NCBI GenBank assembly: GCA_902168115.1 | Contig: CABHPB010000068.1 | Coordinates: 103,268-167,267 of the forward strand | Source of the DNA: an uncultured Methylopila sp. | Lineage (GTDB): Bacteria; Pseudomonadota; Alphaproteobacteria; Rhizobiales; Methylopilaceae | DNA length: 64,000 bases | Direction of reading: 5' to 3' | Part shown: one piece after another, positions 50,918-60,562 of the stretch | Numbering within the stretch: the stretch's first letter is position 1 | Layout of the letters: every line of letters starts with the position of its first letter | Notes under the pieces: model-generated | The model's database searches: none | What the model saw: the letters and a program-made list of their open reading frames with translations, nothing else | What the model was told of the DNA's origin: nothing | Made by a program: the position numbers and the translations under genes

Positions 50918-50992
50918 TGGCGCGCCCTACGGGAGTCGAACCCGTCTCTCCAGCGTGAAAGGCTGACGTCCTAACCGATAGACGAAGGGCGC
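50918..50992 (-). tRNA. tRNA-Glu (anticodon UUC)
   Basis: On the minus strand the 75-base sequence has a perfect seven-pair acceptor stem GCGCCCT/AGGGCGC, discriminator G and encoded CCA. The anticodon loop is T-T-T-C-A-C-G, giving UUC for glutamate, and the T loop reads GGTTCGACTCC. The D-arm begins CTATCGGTTAGG. It is only about 50 bases after the GGDEF-EAL stop, on the opposite strand. Confidence 0.96.
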
Positions 50993-51064
50993 GTGCCGGG
51001 GGTTCTTACGGGGGTTCGCGCGCGCTCGCAAGACGCCTTGCGGCGCAGTCCTCAGCCCCAGTCC

Positions 51065-51736
51065 TCACATGCCGAACAGGCGCAGCACCGGGCCGCCGAA
51101 ATACTGGAGGCCCGCCGCGACCACGCCTGCGAACAGGCCGAGAATGATGAAGCTCGCGATCGTGCCGACCCAGCCGGCCGCGATCGCCGCGCCGTCGCTC
51201 TCGATCATGCCGAGCGCGAAGGCGGTCAGCGCGACCGCCGGCGGCATGTTCCCGAACGGAATCGGCAACGCGAGGATGAGCGAGAGCACGAAGCAGGCGA
51301 GCCCCGTCAGCCGGTCGGCGAGCGGCGTCGTCAGCAGCGGATAGCGCGGCTTCAACAGCTTTTCGAGCTTGTGGACCCAGGGCTCGATCTTGGCGGCCAG
51401 CGTCGCGAAGTCGGCGCGGGCGAGCGAGCGGTCGGTGATGATCCGCGGCAGCCACAGCGAAGGCCGCCCGATCATCAGCTGGAACGCGATGAAGACGATC
51501 GGCGCGCCGAGAATCGCGGAGGTGCCCGGCGGCATCGGCAGCGCGTTCGGCAGGGCGAAGACCAGCAGCAGCGCTCCGAAGGCGCGGTCCCCGAAAGCGG
51601 AGAGGATCGAGCCGACGCTGATGCGCTCGACGTCGGAGGCGGCGAGGTCGCGCAGCACCTCGGAGAAGCCTCGCTTGTGCGGCTTCTGTCCGCTCGGTTC
51701 CACGGCGGTGCGGGACGGGTCGGCGAATTCAGTCAC
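51065..51736 (-). CDS. exoD: ExoD family exopolysaccharide synthesis protein
   Basis: 223 residues. ExoD features include R-I-S-V-G-S-I-L-S-A-F-G-D-R-A-F-G near residue 40, L-P-N-A-L-P-M-P-P-G-T-S near 62 and R-R-x-type R-P-S-L-W-L-P near 91. Several hydrophobic segments make it an inner-membrane protein. ExoD is needed for exopolysaccharide production and nodule invasion in Sinorhizobium, although its biochemical role is unknown. The gene is leftward, with recJ upstream on the same strand. Confidence 0.9.
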   Translation of the reverse strand: MTEFADPSRTAVEPSGQKPHKRGFSEVLRDLAASDVERISVGSILSAFGDRAFGALLLVFALPNALPMPPGTSAILGAPIVFIAFQLMIGRPSLWLPRIITDRSLARADFATLAAKIEPWVHKLEKLLKPRYPLLTTPLADRLTGLACFVLSLILALPIPFGNMPPAVALTAFALGMIESDGAAIAAGWVGTIASFIILGLFAGVVAAGLQYFGGPVLRLFGM

Positions 51737-51865
51737 GATGAGGTCCGTCGGCTTCCGTCACGGCGTCGGCTCCGACGCGATCCGGAACACCAACATGAAA
51801 ATCTTGAAGATCACGTGGCGCGTACGTCGCCGACGGCAAGATCGGCGACCCGCGACGACGGTTTT

Positions 51866-53686
51866 CTAGCCGTCCGCGGGCGCGGCGTCGATCACGCGCA
51901 GGGTCGCCCGCTCCGAGCCGCCCCAGCGGTCGATGCCGAGGAAGCCGGCGACGTGGACGCGGGAGCCGCGCCGGGCGAGCAGCGCCTGGCCGAGATCGCC
52001 ATCGGCCGCGCGGAAGGCGATGGCGCCGATCGATGCCCCGTCGCCCGCCTTCAGGCGCAGCCGCAGATGGCCCTGCCCCACGACGTCCGCGCTCGCGAGC
52101 ATGTGGCCGGCGAGCGCAAGCATCGGCTCCGGCGCGCCCGCGCCGTAAGGGCCCGCGCGCTCGAGTTCGCGCGCCAGCGCAGGCGTCGCGGCGGCCGCGG
52201 TCAGCGCGGCGTCGAGCTTCAGCGCGTGATCGCCCCGCGCCGCGGCGACGGAGGACGCGAGGCGCTGCTCGAGAAAGGCGCGGAGGTCGCCGAGACGGGC
52301 CTTCTCCACCGTCACGCCGGCCGCCATGGCGTGGCCGCCGCCCTTCAGCAGCAGCCCCTCCTCGACCGCCGCACGGACCACCGCGCCGAGGTCCACCCCG
52401 AGGATGGAGCGGCCGGAGCCGACGCCGAGCCCGTCCGGGGCGATCGCGACGGCGAAGGCCGGGCGTCGGAACTTCTCCTTCAGGCGTGAGGCGACGAGTC
52501 CGACGACGCCCGGATGCCAGCCCTCGCCGGAGACGACCGCGATCGCCGCGCCCTCGCCGTCGAGCCCAAGCGCGGCCAACGCCTCGGCTTCGGCTTCGGC
52601 CAGCGTCGCGCGTTCGATCGCCTGCCGCTCGCCGTTGAGCCTGTCGAGATCCGCCGCGATTGCGCGCGCCTCGACCTCGTCGGTGGAGAGCATCAGCCGG
52701 CATCCGAGACCGGCGTCGCCGATTCGCCCGCCGGCGTTGATGCGGGGCCCAAGCAGGAAGCCGAGGTGGTACGGCGTCGCCGGGCCGTCGAGGCGGCTGG
52801 CGTCCATCAGCGCCGCCAGCCCGAGCCGCGCGCGAGAACGCAGCGCGATCAGGCCCTTCTGGACGAAGGCGCGATTGAGGCCGGTCAGCGGCGCGACGTC
52901 GGCGACCGTCCCGAGCGCGACGAGGTCGAGCCCCGCCAGCAGGTCGGGCTCCGCGCCGCGCGCCGCCCAGTGGCCGCGGCGGCGAAGCTCGCGCGTCACG
53001 GCGACGAGGGTCATGAACACGACGCCGCAGGCCGCGAGCTGGCCGAGGCCCGACAGGTCGTCCTGGCGGTTGGGGTTCACGATCGAAAGCGCGTCGGGGA
53101 GCGTCGCGCCGACCTGGTGATGGTCGAGCACGATCGCGTCGAGGCCGCGCGCCTGGGCATGGCCGAGCGCCTCGAGGCTGGTCGAGCCGCAGTCGACTGT
53201 GACGAGCAGGGTCGCGCCGCCGTCGGCGAGCCGGTCGATCGCCGCGATATTTGGGCCGTATCCCTCGAAGATGCGGTCGGGAATGTAGGTGACGGCGCGC
53301 GCGCCGGCCTCCTCCAGATAGCCCGCCAGAAGCGCCGCCGATGTCGCGCCGTCGACGTCGTAGTCGCCGAACACGGCCACCAATTCTCCGCGCGCCACCG
53401 CGTCCGCGAGACGGGCGGCGGCGGCGGCCATGCCCGTCAGCGTGTCGGGATCGGGCATCAGCTCGCGGATGGACGGGTTGAGATAGGCCGGCGCATCGGC
53501 GCTCGCGACGCCGCGGCCGGCCAGCACGCGCGACAGCAGGTCGGTGAGGCCGTGGTCGCGCGCGATCTCGGCGGCGGCGGCGCGACCACGCGCGTCGAGC
53601 CGGTCCCGCCAGACGCGGCCCGAAAAGGACGACTCGACGCCGAGGAAGGCGCCAGCGCTCCGTCGCAGGGCGAGCGCGGCCGTCAT
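51866..53686 (-). CDS. recJ: Single-stranded-DNA-specific exonuclease RecJ
   Basis: 606 residues. The DHH phosphoesterase core has D-Y-D-V-D-G-A-T-S near residue 106 and V-L-D-H-H-Q-V-G near 190, the latter the DHH motif. N-A-G-G-R-I-G-D-A follows near 315. The DHHA1 domain has G-G-G-H-A-M-A-A-G-V near 452. A C-terminal OB-fold completes it. RecJ degrades single-stranded DNA 5' to 3' in recombination and mismatch repair, using Mn2+. It forms a leftward series with glpX and hom, an arrangement shared by other Hyphomicrobiales. Confidence 0.96.
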   Translation of the reverse strand: MTAALALRRSAGAFLGVESSFSGRVWRDRLDARGRAAAAEIARDHGLTDLLSRVLAGRGVASADAPAYLNPSIRELMPDPDTLTGMAAAAARLADAVARGELVAVFGDYDVDGATSAALLAGYLEEAGARAVTYIPDRIFEGYGPNIAAIDRLADGGATLLVTVDCGSTSLEALGHAQARGLDAIVLDHHQVGATLPDALSIVNPNRQDDLSGLGQLAACGVVFMTLVAVTRELRRRGHWAARGAEPDLLAGLDLVALGTVADVAPLTGLNRAFVQKGLIALRSRARLGLAALMDASRLDGPATPYHLGFLLGPRINAGGRIGDAGLGCRLMLSTDEVEARAIAADLDRLNGERQAIERATLAEAEAEALAALGLDGEGAAIAVVSGEGWHPGVVGLVASRLKEKFRRPAFAVAIAPDGLGVGSGRSILGVDLGAVVRAAVEEGLLLKGGGHAMAAGVTVEKARLGDLRAFLEQRLASSVAAARGDHALKLDAALTAAAATPALARELERAGPYGAGAPEPMLALAGHMLASADVVGQGHLRLRLKAGDGASIGAIAFRAADGDLGQALLARRGSRVHVAGFLGIDRWGGSERATLRVIDAAPADG

Positions 53687-53781
53687 GAAGCGCGATTCTC
53701 CATGCGCGAATCATACAGAACCGCGCCGGCCCGGACAGGCGAGCCGCCGCCCTTGTCCACGACGGACGGGCGCAGCGCCCA

Positions 53782-54831
53782 TCAATCGAGGTGGAATTTT
53801 CCGGTGCTGCGGTGTTCGGCGAGGATGCGGCGGTTGGTGAAGGTCGAGGAGCGCATCACGATCGTCTCGGTGACGATCGAGCGCGGGCCGAACTTCACGC
53901 CGGACAGCAGCCCGCCGTCGGTGACGCCGGTCGCTGCGAACAGCACGTCGCCGCCCGCCATGTCGGCGACGCGGTAGACCCGGTCGAAATCCTTGACGCC
54001 GAGCGCCGCGGCCTCGCGCCTTGCGTCCGCCGTGTCGAGCATCAGGCGGGCCTGCATGTGGCCGCCGATGCACTTCAGCGCCGCCGCCGCCAGCACGCCC
54101 TCGGGCGCGCCGCCGGAGCCGAGATAGATGTCGACGCCGGTCGTCTCGGGCTTCGCCACGTCCATCACGGCGGAGATGTCGCCGTCGGAGATCAACCGGA
54201 TGGAGGCGCCGGTCGCCCGCACCGCCTCGATCAGCCGCCCGTGGCGCGGACGGTCGAGGATGCAGGCGACGATCTGGTCGACCGAGACGCCCTTGGCGCG
54301 GGCGAGACGGCGGATGTTCTCCTCGGGCGCGGCGTCGAGATCGACCGTGTCGGCCGCGTAGTCCGGGCCGATGGCGATCTTGTTCATATACACGTCAGGC
54401 GCCTTGAGCAGGGTGCCCTGCTCGGCGATCGCGATGACGGAGATGGCGTTGGCCTGCGCCTTGGCGCAGAGGGTGACGCCCTCGAGCGGGTCGACCGCGA
54501 TGTCGAGGCGCGGGCCGGTGAGGTCGCCGACCTCCTCGCCGACGCAGAGCGGCGCGCCGGTGTCGCGCGCGCCTTCGCCGATCACCACCTCGCCATGGAT
54601 GGCGAGCCGGTTGAGCTCGCGGCGCATGGCGTCGACGGCGGCCTGGTCGGCCGCGCGCTCGTCGCCCCGACCGCGGAAGCGGGCGGCGGCGACCGCCGCG
54701 CGCTCGGTGACGCGGACGATCTCGATCGCGAGCGAGCGGTCGATGATCTCACCGGTCGTGATCGATCGGCCGCGCGAAAGCGGTATCACGTTGCGCTTGG
54801 GGGCGGCCTTCGCCGCGGCGCTCTTCGCCAT
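53782..54831 (-). CDS. glpX: Class II fructose-1,6-bisphosphatase
   Basis: 349 residues. Motifs of GlpX are G-E-V-V-I-G-E-G-A-R-D near residue 75, D-P-L-E-G-V-T-L-C-A near 112 (metal and phosphate site) and G-G-A-P-E-G-V-L-A-A-A near 230. It hydrolyses fructose-1,6-bisphosphate to fructose-6-phosphate in gluconeogenesis or, in autotrophs, the Calvin cycle; some also use sedoheptulose bisphosphate. The N-terminus is Lys/Ala-rich. It lies between hom and recJ. Confidence 0.95.
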   Translation of the reverse strand: MAKSAAAKAAPKRNVIPLSRGRSITTGEIIDRSLAIEIVRVTERAAVAAARFRGRGDERAADQAAVDAMRRELNRLAIHGEVVIGEGARDTGAPLCVGEEVGDLTGPRLDIAVDPLEGVTLCAKAQANAISVIAIAEQGTLLKAPDVYMNKIAIGPDYAADTVDLDAAPEENIRRLARAKGVSVDQIVACILDRPRHGRLIEAVRATGASIRLISDGDISAVMDVAKPETTGVDIYLGSGGAPEGVLAAAALKCIGGHMQARLMLDTADARREAAALGVKDFDRVYRVADMAGGDVLFAATGVTDGGLLSGVKFGPRSIVTETIVMRSSTFTNRRILAEHRSTGKFHLD

Positions 54832-54870
54832 TGACGTTTCCTCGCGCGACGGACGCGCACCTTGCGCCGA

Positions 54871-56181
54871 CTATCTCTTCTCGATTCGGATCACTTGCGG
54901 CGCGCCATCGATATGCCCGTCCGCCTCGATTGCGTCCAGAGCAGCACGTAGCGCAGCCTCGTTCGTCGCATAGGTAATCAACACCACTGCGACAGGTTCC
55001 GCCGTCGGACGCTCGAAATTCGGCTCCCGACCGCGCTGGACGATGGAGCGCAGCGAGATCCCCTGCTCGGCCATGCGGGTCGCGATCGCCGCGGCGGCGC
55101 CCGGCCGGTCGATGACCGACAGGCGGATGTAGTAGCCGCCCTCATGCGTGCCCATCGGGGCGCGCTTCGGGTGGGCGAGCTTGGCCGCCGGCACGCCGAA
55201 CACGGGCGTCTTCACCCCGCGCGCGATGTCGACGATGTCGGCGATGACGGCCGACGCGGTGGCGTCGCCGCCCGCGCCTGGGCCGGCGAGCACGAGAGCT
55301 CCGACCACGTCTGCGTCGATCTCGACCGCGTTGGTGACGCCGTCGACGCGCGCGATCGCGCTGTCGCGCGGCAGCATGGCGAGGTGGACGCGCTGCTCGA
55401 TCCCGCCGTTCGAGCGGCTGGTGACGCCGAGCAGCTTGACCCGGTAGCCGAGCTCTTCCGCCATTTCGAGGTCGAACGGTGTGATCGAGGTGATGCCCTC
55501 GACATAGATGCCGTCGACGTCGGTCTCCGTTCCGAAGGCGAGCGAGGTCAGCAGAGCGAGCTTGTGCGCGGCGTCGAAGCCGCCGACGTCGAAGGTCGGG
55601 TCGGCCTCGGCGTAGCCGAGTTTCTGCGCGTCGGCGAGGCACTCGGCGAAGCCGATCCGGTCGTGCTCCATCCGGGTCAGGATGTAGTTGCACGTCCCGT
55701 TGAGGATGCCGATGACGCGCGTGACGTCGTTTCCGGCGAGGCCCTCGCGCAGCGTCTTGATGATCGGCACGCCGCCGGCGACCGCGGCCTCGAAGCCGAC
55801 CGGGACGTCGGCCTGTTCCGCGCCCCGGGCGATCGAGACGCCGTGGCGGGCGAGCAGCGCCTTGTTCGCGGTCACGACCGGCCGCTTGAACTCGATCGCG
55901 GTCTCGACGCAGGCGCGCGCCGCGCCCTCCGCCCCGCCGATCAGTTCGACGACGACGTCGACGTCCTTCGACCGGGCGAGCTGGGCCGGGTCCATGTGCC
56001 AGGCGACGCCGCCGAGGTCGAGGCCGCGGTTGCGACCGCGGTCGCGGGCCGAGACGGCGGTGACGACGATCGGCCGGCCGGCGCGCGCGGCGATGGCTTC
56101 CGCCTTCTGCTTCAGCACGCGCACGACCGAGGCGCCGACGGTGCCGAGCCCGGCCACGCCGACCTTGAGGGGTTCGGTCAT
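54871..56181 (-). CDS. hom: Homoserine dehydrogenase
   Basis: 436 residues from ATG 56181 (GGAGACGCCCG precedes it). The Rossmann start is G-V-A-G-L-G-T-V-G-A-S-V. Active-site sequences are V-T-A-N-K-A-L-L-A near residue 105, G-I-L-N-G-T-C-N-Y-I near 170 and D-V-G-G-F-D-A-A-H-K near 210, with the lysine base. A C-terminal ACT domain (V-I-D-R-P-G-A-A-A-A near 365) allows feedback by threonine. It makes homoserine for threonine and methionine. The upstream aminotransferase gene is separated by a long palindromic repeat. Confidence 0.96.
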   Translation of the reverse strand: MTEPLKVGVAGLGTVGASVVRVLKQKAEAIAARAGRPIVVTAVSARDRGRNRGLDLGGVAWHMDPAQLARSKDVDVVVELIGGAEGAARACVETAIEFKRPVVTANKALLARHGVSIARGAEQADVPVGFEAAVAGGVPIIKTLREGLAGNDVTRVIGILNGTCNYILTRMEHDRIGFAECLADAQKLGYAEADPTFDVGGFDAAHKLALLTSLAFGTETDVDGIYVEGITSITPFDLEMAEELGYRVKLLGVTSRSNGGIEQRVHLAMLPRDSAIARVDGVTNAVEIDADVVGALVLAGPGAGGDATASAVIADIVDIARGVKTPVFGVPAAKLAHPKRAPMGTHEGGYYIRLSVIDRPGAAAAIATRMAEQGISLRSIVQRGREPNFERPTAEPVAVVLITYATNEAALRAALDAIEADGHIDGAPQVIRIEKR

Positions 56182-56220
56182 CGGGCGTCTCCGATCATGC
56201 GAAACGAATTGGTCAAAGCG

Positions 56221-56347
56221 ACTGCGTGCTTCGAGACGCGTCCCTGCGGGCCGCTCCTCAGCATGAGGACCGTGGAAGAAGCCAAGACTGAACACTCCTC
56301 ATGCTGAGGAGCCACGGCCGAGGCCGTGGCGTCTCGAAGCACGCAGT
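56221..56347. repeat. 127-bp nested palindromic intergenic element
   Basis: Perfect 19-base outer inverted repeats lie at 56221-56239 and 56329-56347. Perfect 16-base inner repeats of CTCCTCAGCATGAGGA lie at 56254-56269 and 56296-56311, and a third hairpin CCACGGCC-GA-GGCCGTGG lies at 56312-56329. This looks like one mobile-type palindromic unit (MITE/REP-like) of alphaproteobacteria, between the aminotransferase and hom genes. Confidence 0.85.
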
Positions 56348-56397
56348 CCGCCAATGCAAGACGATCGCTTCGGAAAAGGGGGCCGAAGCCCGGAAAA

Positions 56398-57615
56398 CTA
56401 CCGGGCCGCGGCGAGCGGGACGACGTTGTGCAACGTCTCGTCCGCGGTTTCAAGGAAGCGGCGGATGGAGCGCGCAGCCTGACGGATGCGGTGCTCGTTC
56501 TCGACGAGAGCGATGCGCACATACTCGTCGCCATACTCGCCGAAGCCGATGCCCGGAGCGACCGCGACCGAGGCCTTCTCGACCAGCAGCTTCGAGAATT
56601 CCAGACTCCCGAGCGGCCGGAACTTCTCCGGGATCGGCGCCCAGGCGAACATCGACGCGCGCGGGCTCGGCACCGGGAAGCCGGCGCGGCCGAAGCTGTC
56701 GACCATGACGTCGCGGCGCTTCTTGTAGATCTCGCGCATCTCGACGATGCAGTCCTCCGGGCCGTTGAGCGCGGCGGAGGCGGCGACCTGGATCGGCGTA
56801 TAGGCGCCATAGTCGAGATAGGATTTCACCCGCGCGAGCGCGGCGAGCAGCCGCTCGTTGCCGACGGCGAAGCCCATGCGCCAGCCCGGCATCGAAAAGG
56901 TCTTCGAAAGCGACGTAAATTCCACCGCGACGTCGAACGCGCCCGGAACCTGCAGGATCGAGGGCGGCGGAACGCCGTCGAAATAGATTTCGGAATAGGC
57001 CAGATCCGACAGCACGAAGATGTCGTGCTGCTTCGCGAAGCGCACCACGTCCTTGTAGAATTCGAGGTCCGCGACCTCGGCGGTCGGGTTGGACGGGTAG
57101 CAGACGACGACGGCGATCGGCTTCGGGATCGAATGCGCGACCGCCTTCTCGAGCGCCCGGAAGAAGTTCTCGTTCGGCGTGCCCGGCACCGAGCGGATGA
57201 CGCCCCCGGCCATCAGGAAGCCGAAGGCGTGGATCGGGTAGCTCGGATTCGGCACCACCACGACGTCGCCCGGCGCGGTGATGGCCTGCGCCATGTTGGC
57301 GAAGCCTTCCTTCGAGCCGAGGGTCGCGACGACCTGCGTCTCCGGGTCGAGCTTCACGCCGAACCGGCGGCCGTAATAGGCGGCCTGCGCGCGGCGAAGG
57401 CCCGGAATGCCCTTCGAGGTCGAGTAGCGGTTGGTCCGCGGCTTGGTCACCGCCTCGATCAGCTTGGCGTTGATGTGATCCGGGGTCGGGAGGTCCGGAT
57501 TGCCCATGCCGAGGTCGATGATGTCGGCGCCGGCCTTGCGGGCGGCGGCCTTCACGCGGTTGACCTGCTCGAAGACGTAAGGCGGAAGCCGGCGGACGGA
57601 GTGGAATTCGGTCAT
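56398..57615 (-). CDS. Class I/II PLP-dependent aminotransferase (AlaC/LL-DAP type)
   Basis: 405 residues from ATG 57615; the ATG at 57636 would add seven residues. The fold begins L-P-P-Y-V-F-E-Q-V-N, then I-I-D-L-G-M-G-N-P-D near residue 38. The PLP lysine lies in S-L-S-K-T-F-S-M-P-G-W-R near 240, with Y-P-S-N-P-T-A near 175 and the C-terminal V-R-I-A-L-V-E-N-E. Relatives are annotated as LL-diaminopimelate or alanine aminotransferase; the substrate cannot be settled here. Its neighbour hom belongs to aspartate-family amino-acid synthesis. Confidence 0.9.
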   Translation of the reverse strand: MTEFHSVRRLPPYVFEQVNRVKAAARKAGADIIDLGMGNPDLPTPDHINAKLIEAVTKPRTNRYSTSKGIPGLRRAQAAYYGRRFGVKLDPETQVVATLGSKEGFANMAQAITAPGDVVVVPNPSYPIHAFGFLMAGGVIRSVPGTPNENFFRALEKAVAHSIPKPIAVVVCYPSNPTAEVADLEFYKDVVRFAKQHDIFVLSDLAYSEIYFDGVPPPSILQVPGAFDVAVEFTSLSKTFSMPGWRMGFAVGNERLLAALARVKSYLDYGAYTPIQVAASAALNGPEDCIVEMREIYKKRRDVMVDSFGRAGFPVPSPRASMFAWAPIPEKFRPLGSLEFSKLLVEKASVAVAPGIGFGEYGDEYVRIALVENEHRIRQAARSIRRFLETADETLHNVVPLAAAR

Positions 57616-57706
57616 GGCGCAAGGGTCTTGGTTCACGCGGGAGGACCGTCTCCGCCCGCAGTCGAATCCGAAGGCTTTAGCTTAACGCGCCAAGATCAGC
57701 AAAGCG

Positions 57707-58015
57707 TTACGGCGAAACGGTGGTCGACCGCATCCTCTTGCGCTGCTCCGCGAGCGCTTGCGCGGAGGTGAAGGGCCGCGGGCTGCGGGCGGTGCGCGGC
57801 CGGCTCGCGAGCAGGCGCGACTTCATCTGCTCCTGCTCGGAGACGCTCTTCCCCTGCCTTCCGTCGGTCGAAGCCGGGACCTGGTTGATGTTGGGATAGG
57901 CGAGCGTCTCGGACGGTGGCGGCAGGCCGCGGTCGCCCTTCATGCCGTACTTTCCGCAGCCGGACAGGGCCAGGGCCATCGCGGCGCCGACGGCGATAAG
58001 GCGAAAATCGATCAT
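57707..58015 (-). CDS. Small lipoprotein
   Basis: 102 residues. The signal peptide has the lipobox L-A-L-S-G-C at residues 16-20, so the mature N-terminal Cys is lipid-modified. The mature start C-G-K-Y-G-M-K-G-D-R-G-L-P-P-P resembles short lipoproteins of the YifL/LptM type, which follow lysA or diaminopimelate genes in many proteobacteria. LptM helps LptD maturation; assignment here is by size and motif only. The remaining tail is basic and Gln/Arg-rich. Confidence 0.75.
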   Translation of the reverse strand: MIDFRLIAVGAAMALALSGCGKYGMKGDRGLPPPSETLAYPNINQVPASTDGRQGKSVSEQEQMKSRLLASRPRTARSPRPFTSAQALAEQRKRMRSTTVSP

Positions 58016-58206
58016 CGCGGCGCTCTCGGACCTGAGGGAGAAAGGCGGCAGTCCTTTTTTCCGAGAGCGGAATCGCCCCCGGCCCGTGGCGTGACACGCC
58101 GCGTGAGCCTATTGTCACGGAGCGCCATTACGACGCAACCCGCGGACCGATCCCGGACACGTCCGGTCGCAACCGCAGGTGCGTTATCAAGGGAGGAACT
58201 TGTCTC

Positions 58207-60537
58207 ATGGGTCGCAGCGCCCTTCGACGAACACCAGACCCGGACGTCTCCGGGCCCGCGTCGGCGAAGTCGGAAGCGAGCCGGAAGGACAGCGGAGCGG
58301 CCGCCGGGAAGACGCCCGCGGCGACGCGGAAGCCGAAGGCGGAAAGCCGTCCGGCGAAGGCGAAGCCTGCCTCCAAGGCGCCGGCCAAGGCCGCCAAGGC
58401 GAGCGCGGTCCCGGCGCCCCGCAAGGCGGATGCGCCAGCGCCAAAATCCGCTCCGAAGGCCAAGGCCAAAGCCAAGGCTGCGGCGCCTAAAATGAAGCCC
58501 GCTCCCGCCAAGCCCCGGGCCGCGAAGGCCTCCGGAACGACGGTCGCAGCCGAGACTGCTCCGAAACGCGCGGCTCCGGCGCCGAAGTCTGCCGCCCGCC
58601 CTGCCCGCGCCAAGGCGGCGCCGAACCCTGAAAAACCAAGCGCAAAGGCCGCTCCTGCCGGATCCGCCGCCGCGAAGCCGGCGGCGCAGGCCGCCCAGCC
58701 CAAGCCTGCAGCGAAGGCCGAGGCCGGCGTGTCCGCTCCGCCGCGTCCCGACGCTTCGCTCAACCCCTTCCTGTCGCCCGAGGTCGAGACCTTCGCCGCC
58801 AACATGGCGCGCCTGTGGGAGGCCGGCGGCAAGGCGATGGCGGCATATATCGGCCCGCGCGAGCGCGGCGAGAAGAAGGTCGGCGGCGCCGAGATCGTCG
58901 AGATCGCCCGGACGCTCGGGCAGGTCGTGGAGAAATGGGCGGCCGACCCCGACCGCGTGATGGCCGCGCAGCGGGATTTCGCGGGAGGCTTTCTCGAGCT
59001 CTGGGCCGGAACGATGAAGCGCCTGTCGGGTGAGACCGCGGCGCCGGTCGTTCCCGCCGATCCGAAGGACGGACGCTTCAAGGACCCGGAATGGACCGAG
59101 CATCCGATCTTCGATTTCCTGCGGCAGGCCTATCTGCACACGGCCAATCTCGCCAACCGGGTGGTGGACGACGTCGATGACCTCGACCCGCATCTGCGCC
59201 ACAAGGCCTCGTTCTACGTGAAGCTGCTGTCGAACGCGGCCTCGCCCTCGAACTTCCTGCCGACCAATCCGGAGCTCATCCGCGAGACGATCGCCTCGAA
59301 GGGCGAGAACCTCGTACGCGGCATGACGATGCTCGCGGAGGACATCAAGGCGGGCGGCGGCGATCTCCGCATCCGCCAGACCGACGGCTCGGGCTTCGAG
59401 GTCGGAAAGAACCTCGCGACCACGCCGGGCAAGGTGGTGTTCCGAAACGACGTGTTCGAGCTGATCCAGTACAGCCCGACGACGGAACTTGCCCGCACAC
59501 GCCCGGTGCTGATCGTCCCGCCGTGGATCAACAAGTTCTACGTGCTCGACCTCACCCCCGAGAAGAGCATGATCCGCTGGCAGGTCGAGCAGGGCGTCAC
59601 CGTCTTCTGCATCTCCTGGATCAACCCGGACAGCCGTCACGCCAAGATGGGCTTCGACGGCTACATGCGCGACGGCATCATGAAGGCCGTCGACGTCGCC
59701 CGCGAAATTTGCGGGACGGAGAGCGTCGACACGATCGGCTACTGCGTCGGCGGCACGCTGCTCGCCGTCACGATCGCCTACATGGGAATGACCGGCGACG
59801 AGCGGATCGCCAGCGCGACCCTCATGACGACCCAGGTGGATTTCACCCACGCGGGCGACCTCAAGGTGTTCGCCGACGAGGAGCAGATCGCTGCGGTCGA
59901 GGCCAAGATGGCCGAGCAGGGCTATCTCGAGGGCGCCGGCATGGCCAACGCCTTCAACCTGATCCGCTCGAACGACATGATCTTCCCCTACCTAGTGAAC
60001 AACTACCTCAAGGGGAAAGCGCCGTTCCCGTTCGACCTGCTCTACTGGAACTCCGACGCGACGCGGATGCCGGCGGCGAACCACTCGTTCTATCTGCGCG
60101 GCTGCTACCTCAACAACGAGCTCGCCCGCGGCCGGATGGAGATCGCGGGCCTGAAGCTCGACCTCTCGAAGGTGACGATCCCGGTCTATGAGCTCGCGAC
60201 CCGCGAGGACCACATCGCCCCGCCGAAGTCCGTCTATCTCGGGGCGCAGCTGTTCGGCGGGCCGGTGCGCTTCGTGCTGGCGGGCTCCGGCCATATCGCG
60301 GGCGTCGTCAATCCGCCGGCCAAGATGAAGTACCAGTACTGGGTCGGGCCCGAGCCCAAGGGAGAGCTGGAGCACTGGCTCGACCGGGCGGAGGAGAAGC
60401 CCGGCTCGTGGTGGCCAGACTGGCGCGCCTGGATCGCGAGCCTCGACGCCACCATGGTCCCGGCGCGCATTCCGGGCGAGGGCAAGTACGAGGCGCTGTG
60501 CGATGCGCCCGGGACCTACGTGAAGATCCGCTCGTAG
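58207..60537 (+). CDS. phaC: Class I polyhydroxyalkanoate synthase with H1-like N-terminal tail
   Basis: 776 residues, about 170 more than usual class I PhaC. A strong GGGAGGA precedes ATG 58207. Residues about 20-175 are a Lys/Ala/Pro-rich tract with [13 protein letters not shown], like the C-tail of PhaF or histone H1. The catalytic domain begins N-P-F-L-S-P near 182. The lipase-box-like G-Y-C-V-G-G-T holds the nucleophile near 513; R-E-D-H and G-S-G-H-I-A-G near 695 supply Asp and His. It polymerises hydroxyacyl-CoA on the granule surface. The tail might bind DNA or phasins. Confidence 0.94.
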   Translation: MGRSALRRTPDPDVSGPASAKSEASRKDSGAAAGKTPAATRKPKAESRPAKAKPASKAPAKAAKASAVPAPRKADAPAPKSAPKAKAKAKAAAPKMKPAPAKPRAAKASGTTVAAETAPKRAAPAPKSAARPARAKAAPNPEKPSAKAAPAGSAAAKPAAQAAQPKPAAKAEAGVSAPPRPDASLNPFLSPEVETFAANMARLWEAGGKAMAAYIGPRERGEKKVGGAEIVEIARTLGQVVEKWAADPDRVMAAQRDFAGGFLELWAGTMKRLSGETAAPVVPADPKDGRFKDPEWTEHPIFDFLRQAYLHTANLANRVVDDVDDLDPHLRHKASFYVKLLSNAASPSNFLPTNPELIRETIASKGENLVRGMTMLAEDIKAGGGDLRIRQTDGSGFEVGKNLATTPGKVVFRNDVFELIQYSPTTELARTRPVLIVPPWINKFYVLDLTPEKSMIRWQVEQGVTVFCISWINPDSRHAKMGFDGYMRDGIMKAVDVAREICGTESVDTIGYCVGGTLLAVTIAYMGMTGDERIASATLMTTQVDFTHAGDLKVFADEEQIAAVEAKMAEQGYLEGAGMANAFNLIRSNDMIFPYLVNNYLKGKAPFPFDLLYWNSDATRMPAANHSFYLRGCYLNNELARGRMEIAGLKLDLSKVTIPVYELATREDHIAPPKSVYLGAQLFGGPVRFVLAGSGHIAGVVNPPAKMKYQYWVGPEPKGELEHWLDRAEEKPGSWWPDWRAWIASLDATMVPARIPGEGKYEALCDAPGTYVKIRS

Positions 60538-60562
60538 CGGAGCTGCGCCTGACCGGTGTCGA

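Noticed and set aside
56182..56220. SAM-type riboswitch before hom
   Set aside because: Homoserine dehydrogenase genes can be near such elements, but only a ribosome site is visible here and no conserved aptamer core.
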